Below, piece by piece: positions 9,247-17,716 of a stretch of DNA of 64,000 bases. Below the pieces are notes generated by a model, which saw only the letters and a program-made list of their open reading frames with translations, did not search any database and was not told where the DNA came from. A program made the translations under genes and the position numbers. Origin of the DNA: Pseudomonas farris (GTDB taxonomy: Bacteria; Pseudomonadota; Gammaproteobacteria; Pseudomonadales; Pseudomonadaceae); NCBI RefSeq assembly GCF_019145235.1, contig NZ_JAHSTV010000013.1:1-64000 (forward strand). Reading direction: 5' to 3'. Position 1 is the first letter of the stretch, and the number at the start of each line of letters is the position of its first letter.

Positions 9247-9289
9247 TTGTCTGCGATTTGGGTTTCAGAGTTGGTTGTGCGCGGCTTCT

Positions 9290-9366
9290 AAAAGATCGCA
9301 GCCTGCGGCAGCTCCTACATGGATTTGGCATTTATCTCTGTAGGAGTTTCCGCAGGCTGCGATCTG
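9290..9366. repeat. REP pair of the 'gatcgcagcctgcggcag' family
   Basis: Two inverted copies (9293-9318 and about 9340-9364) of a repeat with core gatcgcagcctgcgg and ctcctac flank a short spacer. A third half-copy at 9401-9430 lies inside the end of cobA. Other members are at 15940-16021, 48406-48473 and 56685-56757. Confidence 0.85.
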
Positions 9367-9373
9367 TTAATCC

Positions 9374-10141
9374 CTACAAGGATGAACACCGAGCCAGTGC
9401 AGGAACTGCCGCAGGCTGCGATCTTTTGATTTCATCACAGGCCGCCACAGCACCGATCACCAGAATCGCCGGGCTTTTGAGCTGGAAGTCGCAGGCATCG
9501 TCTTCCATGGCTGCCAAGTCGCTGCGACATTCCCGTTGGTGCGGCAGGGAAGCATTTTCGATCATCGCCACAGGCGTATCGGCAGCCATTCCGCCGGCCA
9601 GCAGTTGCTCGCGAATTTCACTGAGCTTTGCCACGCCCATGTAGATCACCAGTGTGGTGCCTCCTTGAGCCAGGGCCTGCCAGTTCAGGCTGCTGTTATC
9701 CTGAGTGTGCGCCGTGACCAGTGTCACACCACGCGCGACACCTCTCAGCGTCAGCGGAATATCGCATTGGGTCGCACCGGCAAGACCCGCGGTGATGCCA
9801 TTGACCAGCTCAACCTCGACGCCACGCTCACGTAGCCACTGCGCTTCTTCACCGCCGCGGCCGAAGATGCACGGATCGCCACCCTTGAGCCGCACCACGC
9901 ATTTGCCGTGGCGGGTATAACGCAACATCAGACGATGAATGAAGGCTTGAGGCGTGGAGCGACAACCACCGCGCTTGCCCACAGGAATAATTCGAGCAGT
10001 CGGGCAATGCTCCAGCACCGCGTCATTGACCAGATCGTCGATCAACACCACGTCCGCTTCGCGCAACGCTCGAACCGCCTTGAGGGTCAGCAATTCAGGG
10101 TCGCCAGGACCCGCACCCACCAGCCAGACTTTTGCGCTCAT
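9374..10141 (-). CDS. cobA: Uroporphyrinogen-III C-methyltransferase (SUMT)
   Basis: A 255-residue SUMT that makes precorrin-2 from uroporphyrinogen III with two SAM molecules. Family motifs are VGAGPGDPELLTLKA at residues 6-20, DDLVND, and RLKGGDPCIFGRGGEE near residue 85. It closes the nirB-nirD-nasC-cobA operon and here supplies siroheme precursor for NirB. The ATG at 10141 follows AGGA and lies 10 bases after the nasC stop. The last 16 or so residues (from KRSQPAAVP) are encoded by a REP sequence (9401-9430) that runs in frame, so the natural C-terminus has been replaced or extended. Confidence 0.95.
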   Translation of the reverse strand: MSAKVWLVGAGPGDPELLTLKAVRALREADVVLIDDLVNDAVLEHCPTARIIPVGKRGGCRSTPQAFIHRLMLRYTRHGKCVVRLKGGDPCIFGRGGEEAQWLRERGVEVELVNGITAGLAGATQCDIPLTLRGVARGVTLVTAHTQDNSSLNWQALAQGGTTLVIYMGVAKLSEIREQLLAGGMAADTPVAMIENASLPHQRECRSDLAAMEDDACDFQLKSPAILVIGAVAACDEIKRSQPAAVPALARCSSL

Positions 10142-10151
10142 AGTGTTTTCC

Positions 10152-12869
10152 TCACGAGATGACGGCGACTGGCTGCGCAGTGGCGGCCAGCAAACGCTTG
10201 ATTTCCGGGACGCAGGAGCCGCATTGCGTGCCACAACCCAATTCTTGTTTCAAACCCTGCAAATCCAGACCACGGCTGATGCCAGCACAGACCGCGTTCT
10301 GGCTGACGTTCATGCAGTTGCACAGGGTTTTGGTACCCGATGCCGGACCGCCAGCGCTGCCCGGTGGCGCACTCAAAGGCGCCAGCAGCCAACGGCGTAG
10401 TTGTTCGTCGGCGCGACCTTCGAGCCACAGGCTTTGCAGCCAGTGTTGAGCGAGGGTTTCACCGGCCAGGCGAATCGCGGTGATCCGACCGTTCTCGATC
10501 CGTACCCGCTTGCCGATCGAGCGCCGAGGATCGTCGTAGGCCAATACTGGGCCGTCGTTGAGCCCCAGGCATTGATCGATATCACGCAACAGCTGCGGCT
10601 CTGGCGCGATGGCGCTGGCGGCGCGTATCAGCAGTGCAGGGCGCTCACGGCCGGTAAGGCTGAGGCTTGCGTAGGAAAACGCCTCGCAGAGCGGTCGTAG
10701 CGTCTCCAAGTGCTGTTGAACATCGCCCTCTATCAGGGCGAAAAGCTGCCAAGGCAATTGCACAGACTCGAGTCGTACGCCGCTGTGTTTGAGTTCCGGT
10801 TGCTTCGACAACGGGTCGAAGGCGGGAAGGGTGAGGGTATTCACACCGCCCTTGAGAAAGCGGTCGCCCCAGTGCATCGGCAGAAACGCCTGGCCCGGAC
10901 GTACGTTGTCATCGCTGCTGACCGGCACGATCACCGAGCCCCGGCGACTTTTCAGATTGATCAGATCGCCCGGTTGCAGGCGATGCCGGCGCAGTTCATC
11001 CGGGTGCAGGCTCAACACGGCTTCGCTGACATGACCGAACAGCTGCGCGGCGGTGCCGGTGCGGCTCATGCCGTGCCATTGATCGCGCAGGCGGCCGGTA
11101 ATCAGAGTCAGCGGGAAGCGCGCGTCGCGTTGCTCCTTGGCGGCGCGATACGGGTCGGTGACGAACTGTGCACGTCCGCTGGCGGTCGGGAAAACTCCGT
11201 CGAGGTACAGCCGCGCCGTGCCTTCGCGGGCGCCGGCGGGGAAGGGCCATTGCTGCGGACCGAGCTGGTCGATCAATTCATGACTGATCCCGCACAGGTC
11301 GAGGTCGCGGCCACGAGTCAGGTGTTTGTATTCGTCGAAGACCTGCGCCGGGGTTTCAAAGGCAAACAGACTGGTTGCTCCAGGGCGCAGATGTTTTTCC
11401 AGGCGCTGTGCGAAATCCACGGTGATCGCCCAGTCGGGCCGTGCTTCACCGGGTGCGCCGATGGCCTGACGGACGTGGGAAATGCGCCGTTCGGAGTTGG
11501 TGACCGTGCCGTCCTTTTCACCCCAACTGGCGGCGGGCAACAGCAGGTCGGCGAACGCGGCGGTTTCGGTGGTGCGAAAGGCTTCCTGCAACACCACGAA
11601 CGGGCAGGCTTGCAGTGCCGCGCGCACAGCGGTTTGGTCCGGCAGCGATTGTGCAGGGTTGGTGCAGGCGATCCACAGGGCTTTGATCTTGCCGCTGCGC
11701 ATCTGCTCGAACAGTTCGATGGCCGTCAGCCCGGTGTTCGCGGGCAGTTGATCAACGCCCCAGTAGTCGGCCACTTGTGCGCGGTGTTCGGCATTGGCCG
11801 CTTCGCGATGGCCTGGCAGCAGGTTCGACAAACTGCCGGTTTCCCGGCCGCCCATGGCATTCGGCTGACCCGTCAGCGAGAAAGGTCCTGCACCGGGCCG
11901 GCCGATTTGTCCGGTGGCCAAGTGCAGGTTGATCAGCGCGCTGTTTTTTGCGCTGCCGGCGGTGGACTGATTCAGTCCCATGCACCACAGCGACAGAAAG
12001 CTCGGTGAAGTGCCGACCCATTCCGCGCATTGATGCAGTTGCTCGACGCTGATGCCACAGAGTTGCGAAACCATTGTCGGGGTGTAATCACGCACCAGGT
12101 TTTTCAGCTCGGCGAGGCCATCGGTGTGGGCCTTGATGAAGTCGCGGTCGACCCAGTCTTCCCACAGCAACAGGTGCAAAATCCCATGGAACAAGGCGAC
12201 ATCGGTGCCGGGCAGAATCGCCAAATGCATGTCGGCCAAATCGCAGGTGTCGGTGCGCCGTGGGTCGATGACGATGACTTTCATCTGTGGGCGGCGGGAT
12301 TTGGCTTCTTCCAGGCGACGAAAGAGGACCGGGTGGGCGTAGGCCATGTTGCTGCCGACGATCATCACGCAGTCGCTCAACTCCAGGTCTTCGTAGCTGC
12401 AAGGCGGAGCATCGGCGCCGAGGCTGCGCTTGTAGCCGACCACAGCAGAAGACATGCACAGCCGCGAATTGCTGTCGATGTTGTTGGTGCCCACCAGCGC
12501 CCGCGCCAGTTTGTTGAAGGCGTAGTAATCCTCGGTCAGCAATTGCCCGGAGATGTAGAACGCAACGCTGTCCGGGCCATGCTCGGCGATGGTTTCGGCG
12601 AAGACGCTGGCGGCGTGATCGAGAGCCGTGTCCCAGTCAGTGCGGCTGCGGGCCAGGCTTTTGCCGAGGCGCAATTCCGGGTACAACGCCCGTGCTGCCA
12701 AGTCGCCAGTCAGGTGCAGGGTCGAACCTTTACTGCACAATTTGCCGAAGTTGGCCGGGTGCGCAGGATCGCCGCTGACGCCGAGGATGCGCTCGCCGTC
12801 GTGTTCGATCAGCACGCCGCAGCCGACCCCGCAGTAGCAGCAGGTCGAGGCGGTGATTTGACGGTCCAT
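10152..12869 (-). CDS. nasC: Assimilatory nitrate reductase, molybdopterin catalytic subunit with C-terminal [2Fe-2S] domain
   Basis: A 905-residue cytoplasmic nitrate reductase of the NapA/NasA class. The N-terminus binds one [4Fe-4S] cluster through C10, C13, C17 and C45 (CCYCGVGC ... GKLCSKG). The Mo-bis-MGD domains follow, and a BFD-like [2Fe-2S] domain ends the protein (CNCMN ... CGTQCGSC), used to take electrons for reduction of nitrate to nitrite. No Tat signal is present, as expected for an assimilatory enzyme. The start overlaps the nirD stop by one base (TGATG). Symbol use varies between species (nasA, nasC, narB). Confidence 0.95.
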   Translation of the reverse strand: MDRQITASTCCYCGVGCGVLIEHDGERILGVSGDPAHPANFGKLCSKGSTLHLTGDLAARALYPELRLGKSLARSRTDWDTALDHAASVFAETIAEHGPDSVAFYISGQLLTEDYYAFNKLARALVGTNNIDSNSRLCMSSAVVGYKRSLGADAPPCSYEDLELSDCVMIVGSNMAYAHPVLFRRLEEAKSRRPQMKVIVIDPRRTDTCDLADMHLAILPGTDVALFHGILHLLLWEDWVDRDFIKAHTDGLAELKNLVRDYTPTMVSQLCGISVEQLHQCAEWVGTSPSFLSLWCMGLNQSTAGSAKNSALINLHLATGQIGRPGAGPFSLTGQPNAMGGRETGSLSNLLPGHREAANAEHRAQVADYWGVDQLPANTGLTAIELFEQMRSGKIKALWIACTNPAQSLPDQTAVRAALQACPFVVLQEAFRTTETAAFADLLLPAASWGEKDGTVTNSERRISHVRQAIGAPGEARPDWAITVDFAQRLEKHLRPGATSLFAFETPAQVFDEYKHLTRGRDLDLCGISHELIDQLGPQQWPFPAGAREGTARLYLDGVFPTASGRAQFVTDPYRAAKEQRDARFPLTLITGRLRDQWHGMSRTGTAAQLFGHVSEAVLSLHPDELRRHRLQPGDLINLKSRRGSVIVPVSSDDNVRPGQAFLPMHWGDRFLKGGVNTLTLPAFDPLSKQPELKHSGVRLESVQLPWQLFALIEGDVQQHLETLRPLCEAFSYASLSLTGRERPALLIRAASAIAPEPQLLRDIDQCLGLNDGPVLAYDDPRRSIGKRVRIENGRITAIRLAGETLAQHWLQSLWLEGRADEQLRRWLLAPLSAPPGSAGGPASGTKTLCNCMNVSQNAVCAGISRGLDLQGLKQELGCGTQCGSCVPEIKRLLAATAQPVAVIS

Positions 12870-13186
12870 CAGCTTGCTTCCCGTAGGGCCAGCAGCACGC
12901 GGCCGTTCTCGACCCGTGCCGAATGATGGTGGGCGCAGCCGATATCCGGGGCCTGGGCCTCGCCGGTTTCCAGGTCGATCTGCCAGTTGTGCAGCGGGCA
13001 GGCCACTCGTTTGCCGTAGATCAAACCCTGGGACAGCGGGCCGCCCTTGTGCGGGCAGCGATCGTCTAGGGCGAAAACCTCATCGTCGCTCGTACGAAAA
13101 ATCGCGATGTCGCCTTTCGGGCCCGCGATGATCCGCGAGCCAAGGGTGTTGATCTCTTCCAGTGCGCAGATATCCAGCCAGTTCAT
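12869..13186 (-). CDS. nirD: Nitrite reductase small subunit NirD
   Basis: A 105-residue Rieske-fold subunit of the NADH-dependent assimilatory nitrite reductase. It has the Rieske-type segment CPHKGGPLSQG near residue 44 and CPLHNWQIDLETG near 63, so both cluster-binding Cys-x-His pairs are kept. Many enterobacterial NirD proteins lack these residues, so this copy probably binds a [2Fe-2S] cluster. The ATG at 13186 overlaps the nirB stop by 4 bases, indicating translational coupling with NirB, its partner in the complex. Confidence 0.92.
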   Translation of the reverse strand: MNWLDICALEEINTLGSRIIAGPKGDIAIFRTSDDEVFALDDRCPHKGGPLSQGLIYGKRVACPLHNWQIDLETGEAQAPDIGCAHHHSARVENGRVLLALREAS

Positions 13187-15636
13187 ACCGACACCTCCAG
13201 GTTCTTCACGGGAATGACCTCGAATTCTTTTTTCAGCAGCGGCTGTTCGAGGCGTTCCTTCCAGGGGTCCTGTTCGAACGACAGGGAAAATTGCAGGCGA
13301 TCGTTCAATGCCTTGCGCCGCTCCGGGTCTTCCAGCACGGCTTTCTTGATGTGTTCCATGCCGACCCGTTGCAGGTAATGCACGGTGCGCTCGAGGTAGA
13401 AGGCTTCTTCGCGATACAACTGCAGGAACGCGCCGTTGTATTCGCGCACTTCTTCGGCGGTTTTCAGTTTGACGAAGAACTCCGCGACTTCGGTTTTGAT
13501 CCCGCCATTGCCACCGATGTACATCTCCCAGCCGGAGTCCACGCCGATAATTCCGACGTCCTTGATCCCCGCTTCCGAGCAGTTGCGTGGGCAACCGGAG
13601 ACGGCCAGTTTCACTTTGTGCGGCGACCACATGTTGAACAGGTCGTGCTCAAGCTCGATGCCCAGTTGCGTGGAGTTCTGGGTACCGAAGCGGCAGAACT
13701 CGCTGCCGACACAGGTTTTTACCGTGCGGATGGATTTTCCGTAGGCGTGACCGGACGGCATGTCCAGGTCTTTCCAGACGCCTGGCAGGTCCTGCTTTTT
13801 GATCCCCAGTAGGTCGATGCGCTGGCCGCCGGTGACCTTGACCATTGGCACGTTGTACTTGTCGGCCACGTCGGCAATGCGCCGCAGCTCTGAAGGATTG
13901 GTCACACCGCCCCACATCCGCGGGACTACAGAGTAAGTGCCGTCTTTCTGAATGTTGGCGTGGGCGCGTTCGTTGATCAGGCGCGATTGTGGATCGTCCT
14001 TGGCTTCGCCCGGCCAGGTGGAGATCAGGTAGTAGTTGAGCGCCGGACGGCACGTGGCGCAACCGTTCGGGGTACGCCAGTTCAGGTAGCTCATGGTGCC
14101 AGCGATGGTCAGCAGGTGCTGGTCGCGGATGGCCTGGCGGATTTGGCCGTGGTTGAGGTCGCTGCAACCGCAGATGGCTTTTTCGCTTTTCGGTTTGACG
14201 TCCGCCGCGCCACCCACGGTGTTGATCAGGATCTGCTCGACGAGACCGGCGCAGGAGCCGCAGGAACTGGCGGCCTTGGTGTGTTTCTTCACATCATCGA
14301 CGCTGAACAGACCGTGTTCCTGGATGGCCTTGACGATGGTGCCTTTGCACACGCCATTGCAGCCGCAGACTTCGGCGGTGTCGGCCATGCTCATGGCTTT
14401 GTCCTGGCCCTGGTGTCCTACGTCACCGAGGGCGTTTTCGCCGAACATCAGGTGATCGCGGATCTCGCCGATGCCATGGTTCTCACGAATCTGCCGGAAA
14501 TACCAACCGCCATCTGCCGTATCGCCGTACAGACAGGCCCCGACCAGCACGTCATCCTTGATCACCAGTTTTTTGTAGACCCCGCCGATCGGGTCGGAGA
14601 GGGTGATGGTCTCGGTGCCTTCGCCGCCCATGAAGTCGCCGGCGGAAAACAGGTCGATGCCGGTGACTTTCAATTTGGTCGACGTCACCGAACCCTTGTA
14701 GGTGGCGAAACCCAGTTGGGCGAGGTGGTTGGCGCATACCTTGGCCTGTTCGAACAGCGGCGCCACCAGACCGTAGGCGATACCACGGTGGCTGGCGCAC
14801 TCGCCGATGGCGTAGACCCGAGGGTCGTAGGTTTGCATGGTGTCGTTGACCAGAATCCCGCGGTTGCACGGGATGCCGGATTTTTCCGCGAGTTCGGTGT
14901 TGGGGCGAATACCGGCGGCCATCACCACCAGATCGGCGGGGATGATGTCGCCGTTCTTGAACTGCACCGAGCCGACCCGGCCATTGCCGGCGTCGTGCAG
15001 AGCCTGGGTCTGTTCGCACAGACGGAAATGCAGGCCGCGGGCTTCCAGGGCGGTTTGCAGGAGTTGGCCACTGGTTTTGTCCAGTTGCCGTTCCAGCAGC
15101 CATTCGCCGATGTGCACCACGGTGACGTGCATGCCGCGCAGCATCAAGCCGTTGGCGGCTTCAAGACCCAGCAGACCGCCGCCGATGACCACGGCGTGCT
15201 TGTGGGTCTTGGCGGTGTCGATCATCGCCTGGGTGTCGGCAATGTCGCGGTAGCCGATTACGCCCTGCAAAGTATTACCTGGGATCGGCAGGATGAACGG
15301 GGTCGAACCGGTGGCAATCAGCAGGCGGTCGTATTCGGCCTCGGTGCCGTCTTCGGCGATGACCCGGCGTTTGACCCGGTCGATCTCCACCACTTTGCGG
15401 TTGAGCAGCAGCTTGATGTTGTTTTCCAGGTACCAGTCCAGATCGTTGAGCACGATCTCTTCGAACGTCTGTTCGCCGGCCAGTACAGGCGACAGGAGGA
15501 TGCGGTTGTAGTTGGTATGGGGTTCGGCGCCGAAGACCGTGATGTCGTACAGCTCATTACTCAGCTTGAGCAGTTCTTCCAGGGTACGAACCCCGGCCAT
15601 GCCGTTGCCGATCATCACTAGTTTTAGTTTTTTCAT
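13183..15636 (-). CDS. nirB: NADH-dependent nitrite reductase large subunit NirB
   Basis: An 817-residue enzyme that reduces nitrite to ammonium with six electrons from NADH. Order of domains: FAD/NAD binding (GNGMAGVRTLEELL at the N-terminus, VVIGGGLLGLEAANGL near residue 150), a BFD [2Fe-2S] domain (CGCNGVCKG ... CGSCAGL near 420-465), then the siroheme/[4Fe-4S] domain with CVGSEFCRFG and CPRNCSEAG. The ATG at 15636 follows GGAGAACC. It is the first gene of nirB-nirD-nasC-cobA and is preceded by an attenuating leader and a sigma-54 element. Confidence 0.97.
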   Translation of the reverse strand: MKKLKLVMIGNGMAGVRTLEELLKLSNELYDITVFGAEPHTNYNRILLSPVLAGEQTFEEIVLNDLDWYLENNIKLLLNRKVVEIDRVKRRVIAEDGTEAEYDRLLIATGSTPFILPIPGNTLQGVIGYRDIADTQAMIDTAKTHKHAVVIGGGLLGLEAANGLMLRGMHVTVVHIGEWLLERQLDKTSGQLLQTALEARGLHFRLCEQTQALHDAGNGRVGSVQFKNGDIIPADLVVMAAGIRPNTELAEKSGIPCNRGILVNDTMQTYDPRVYAIGECASHRGIAYGLVAPLFEQAKVCANHLAQLGFATYKGSVTSTKLKVTGIDLFSAGDFMGGEGTETITLSDPIGGVYKKLVIKDDVLVGACLYGDTADGGWYFRQIRENHGIGEIRDHLMFGENALGDVGHQGQDKAMSMADTAEVCGCNGVCKGTIVKAIQEHGLFSVDDVKKHTKAASSCGSCAGLVEQILINTVGGAADVKPKSEKAICGCSDLNHGQIRQAIRDQHLLTIAGTMSYLNWRTPNGCATCRPALNYYLISTWPGEAKDDPQSRLINERAHANIQKDGTYSVVPRMWGGVTNPSELRRIADVADKYNVPMVKVTGGQRIDLLGIKKQDLPGVWKDLDMPSGHAYGKSIRTVKTCVGSEFCRFGTQNSTQLGIELEHDLFNMWSPHKVKLAVSGCPRNCSEAGIKDVGIIGVDSGWEMYIGGNGGIKTEVAEFFVKLKTAEEVREYNGAFLQLYREEAFYLERTVHYLQRVGMEHIKKAVLEDPERRKALNDRLQFSLSFEQDPWKERLEQPLLKKEFEVIPVKNLEVSV

Positions 15637-15708
15637 CAGGTTCTCCGGGGAGCTCGGGCCTGCCTCATCAGGGCATTCAGGCCTTGCTCGACAAAATTTT
15701 GCGCAAAC

Positions 15709-15746
15709 AAAAAAAGGCGTCCCGCTAGTTAACTAGCGAGGACGCC
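15709..15746 (-). terminator. Attenuator terminator in the nirB leader
   Basis: On the minus strand the arms ggcgtcc-cgctag and ctagcg-ggacgcc form a long hairpin with a single unpaired base and tetraloop, followed by seven T. It lies between the sigma-54 element and the nirB start, 73 bases before the ATG, so transcription into nirBD-nasC-cobA must pass it. Confidence 0.92.
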
Positions 15747-15757
15747 TTTGTCCTTGT

Positions 15758-15795
15758 CCCGTTCTCTCGGGCAGCGCAGCCTTCCACGTTGAAGG
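15758..15795 (-). promoter_or_regulatory. Dual hexaloop ANTAR-target RNA, nirB leader
   Basis: Two hairpins on the minus strand, each with a six-base loop having A at position 1 and G at position 4, the pattern bound by ANTAR antiterminators. Hairpin 1 is 15780-15795 (stem ccttc/gaagg, loop AACGTG). Hairpin 2 is 15758-15771 (stem cccg/cggg, loop AGAGAA). The linker is 8 bases. They precede the terminator at 15709-15746 by 11 bases. NasT is the expected ligand; its gene in this window is damaged. Confidence 0.88.
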
Positions 15796-15824
15796 TTGGG
15801 CTTTATGTATGTTGGGAAAGGTAA

Positions 15825-15840
15825 TGCAGTGGTTGTGCCA
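15825..15840 (-). promoter_or_regulatory. Sigma-54 -24/-12 promoter element of the nirBD-nasC-cobA operon
   Basis: The minus strand reads TGGCACAACCACTGCA, matching the RpoN consensus TGGCACR-N4-TTGCW with one change. It would place the transcript start about 20 bases before the first leader hairpin. A partial NtrC-like palindrome (TGCACC-N5-AATGCG on the plus strand, 15895-15911) lies upstream but is weak. Confidence 0.75.
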
Positions 15841-15939
15841 AGTCGCACAAATGCCGAATTTATGGGCTCTCAGCGTGGGAGGAGGGTGTTTGCGTGCACC
15901 GGTTCAATGCGCTATGCCCGTTTTTGAAGCAGAAAAGTC

Positions 15940-16021
15940 AAAAGATCGCAGCCTGCGGTCATTCCTGCAGGAGATCGTGGGCACCCGTAGGGTTGCCGCA
16001 GGCTGCGATCTTTTGATCTTT
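15940..16021. repeat. REP pair of the 'gatcgcagcctgcgg' family
   Basis: Inverted copies of aaaagatcgcagcctgcgg and ccgcaggctgcgatctttt flank a GC-rich spacer between the kinase gene stop and the nirB promoter region. Confidence 0.85.
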
Positions 16022-16038
16022 TGGGTTCAGTGCAAAAC

Positions 16039-17709
16039 TCAACCGTGAAACAGCAAAAACAGCAGCACCAGATTTACCAGCAACGACACCAGCGCCAACG
16101 TCCGCCAGACCTTCAGCGGTTCTCGCTCCAGCAACGGTCTGGGGCGCACGCTCAAACTGCGACGTTCTCCCTGTTCCAGTAGCAACAACCATTCTTCCGC
16201 CGTTTCAAAACGCTGATCCGGAGCCACCGCCACCGCGCGCTCCAGACTTTGCGCGATCCATTCCGGCAGGTCGGGCCGGTAGCGACTGGCGCTGACAGGC
16301 ACACCAAACCGAGGGCGCTGGAACGCTTCGATTTCGCCGTAGGGATAATGCCCGGTCAGCAGGTAATACAAGGTTACGCCGACCGCATACAAATCCTGTT
16401 GCGGTGTAGGAGCGTCACCTCGAAAAGCTTCCGGTGCGATATAGCTGGGCGTTCCGGGCAGGGCGCAGGCTTGATCTTCGGACAGCCCGGGGCAGTAGGC
16501 GAGTCCGAAATCCAGCAGGCGCAACTCGCCGTCGTCCCCCAGCAGCAGGTTCTCCGGTTTGATATCGCGATGCAGAATCTGCCGTCGATGCAATATGCCG
16601 ATTGCCCGCAGCAGGCGTTCGGCCAGGTCCAGCCATTGAGCCAATGGCAGCGTTGCGACACGCTCATGCAGCTCAGCCAGGGTCGAGCCGGAATATTCCC
16701 GCATCACGTAGTACAAATGCTGACGCTGACTGGCGGCATGGACTTCAGGAAAATGCCGCCCGGCCACACGCTTGAGAAACCATTCCTCCGACAACAACGC
16801 CTGCCCGGCCTGATGATCGTCACGGAGCGCACTGGGCAACGTTTTCAGCAGCCAGGGCTGTTGTTGTGCGTCGCGCACCCGGTAGAGCAGCGATTGCTGG
16901 CTCTGGCCGAGGATCCCTTCGACCTGCCAGCCTTCGAAAGTCTGACCCGGCTTCAGTGCGGGCGGGAGTGGCCATTGCTGCAGATGAATCAGTGCATCGC
17001 CAATGCTGGTTTCACCGAGGGCATCGACCCGCACCAGCAGGGCGCTGGCATTGTCCTGACTGCCAGCCAGGTGCGCCGCGCTGACCAGGGTCTGCGCGGC
17101 ACTGTTCAGGTCAGGCTGATCGCGCAAAATGCCCGCAATGGCGGTGTCGCCCAGCACGGCCCAGATGCCGTCGCTGAGCAGCACGAAACTCTCATTCAGG
17201 CGCAGTTCGCCATCGAGAAAGTCCAGCACCAGGTGTTGATCCAGCCCAAGGGCCCGTTTGAGCACATGCTGCATGCCCGGCTGGTCCCAGACGTGATCCT
17301 CGCTCACCCGTTGCAGCGTGTCGGCGTGCCAGCGATAAACCCGGCAATCGCCGACATGCGCCAAGGTAAAACGCCGGCCGCGCATCACCAAGGCACTGAC
17401 CGTGGTCAGCAGCGGTTGCCCGCCGCCGTTAGCCTGCAACCAGCGATTTTGCGCCAGTAGCAGACGGTCCAATGCCTGGGCGACACCCCAGGTTTCCGGG
17501 GTGGCGTAGTAGTCCAGCGCCAAGGCCTGCAACGTTGAGCGGGCTGCGAGTCCGCCATCGGCACATTGGCTGACGCCGTCGGCGATGGCGAACAGGTAAC
17601 CCTTGCTTGCCGCCAGCGCCGGGGCCGGAGTGACCAGGCGCAGAGCGTCCTGGTTCTCCTCGCGGGGGCCGATGGCGCTGTGTTCGGCAAAACTCAGTTG
17701 CAGGCTCAT
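16039..17709 (-). CDS. Bifunctional PP2C-type phosphatase / serine-threonine protein kinase, membrane-anchored
   Basis: A 556-residue protein. Residues 1 to about 240 are a PP2C-type phosphatase domain (GPREENQDA, FAIADGVSQCADG, LLSDGIW). Residues about 255-520 are a Hanks-type kinase with HRDIKPEN (catalytic Asp382), DFGLAY and GTPSYIAPE. A single membrane helix (LALVSLLVNLVLLFLLF) ends the protein, placing both domains in the cytoplasm. It begins 7 bases after the nitrate transporter stop, so the two form one transcription unit. The same gene occupies this position in P. aeruginosa. Its substrate in nitrate assimilation is not known. Confidence 0.93.
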   Translation of the reverse strand: MSLQLSFAEHSAIGPREENQDALRLVTPAPALAASKGYLFAIADGVSQCADGGLAARSTLQALALDYYATPETWGVAQALDRLLLAQNRWLQANGGGQPLLTTVSALVMRGRRFTLAHVGDCRVYRWHADTLQRVSEDHVWDQPGMQHVLKRALGLDQHLVLDFLDGELRLNESFVLLSDGIWAVLGDTAIAGILRDQPDLNSAAQTLVSAAHLAGSQDNASALLVRVDALGETSIGDALIHLQQWPLPPALKPGQTFEGWQVEGILGQSQQSLLYRVRDAQQQPWLLKTLPSALRDDHQAGQALLSEEWFLKRVAGRHFPEVHAASQRQHLYYVMREYSGSTLAELHERVATLPLAQWLDLAERLLRAIGILHRRQILHRDIKPENLLLGDDGELRLLDFGLAYCPGLSEDQACALPGTPSYIAPEAFRGDAPTPQQDLYAVGVTLYYLLTGHYPYGEIEAFQRPRFGVPVSASRYRPDLPEWIAQSLERAVAVAPDQRFETAEEWLLLLEQGERRSLSVRPRPLLEREPLKVWRTLALVSLLVNLVLLFLLFHG

Positions 17710-17716
17710 TCAGTCC

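Noticed and set aside
13187..13630. Long N-terminal extension of NirD
   Set aside because: The stretch overlaps nirB in another frame; NirD normally has about 105 residues and the 4-base overlap start at 13186 fits.
15895..15911. NtrC binding site upstream of the nirB promoter
   Set aside because: The second half-site matches poorly; mentioned only as a weak possibility with the sigma-54 element.
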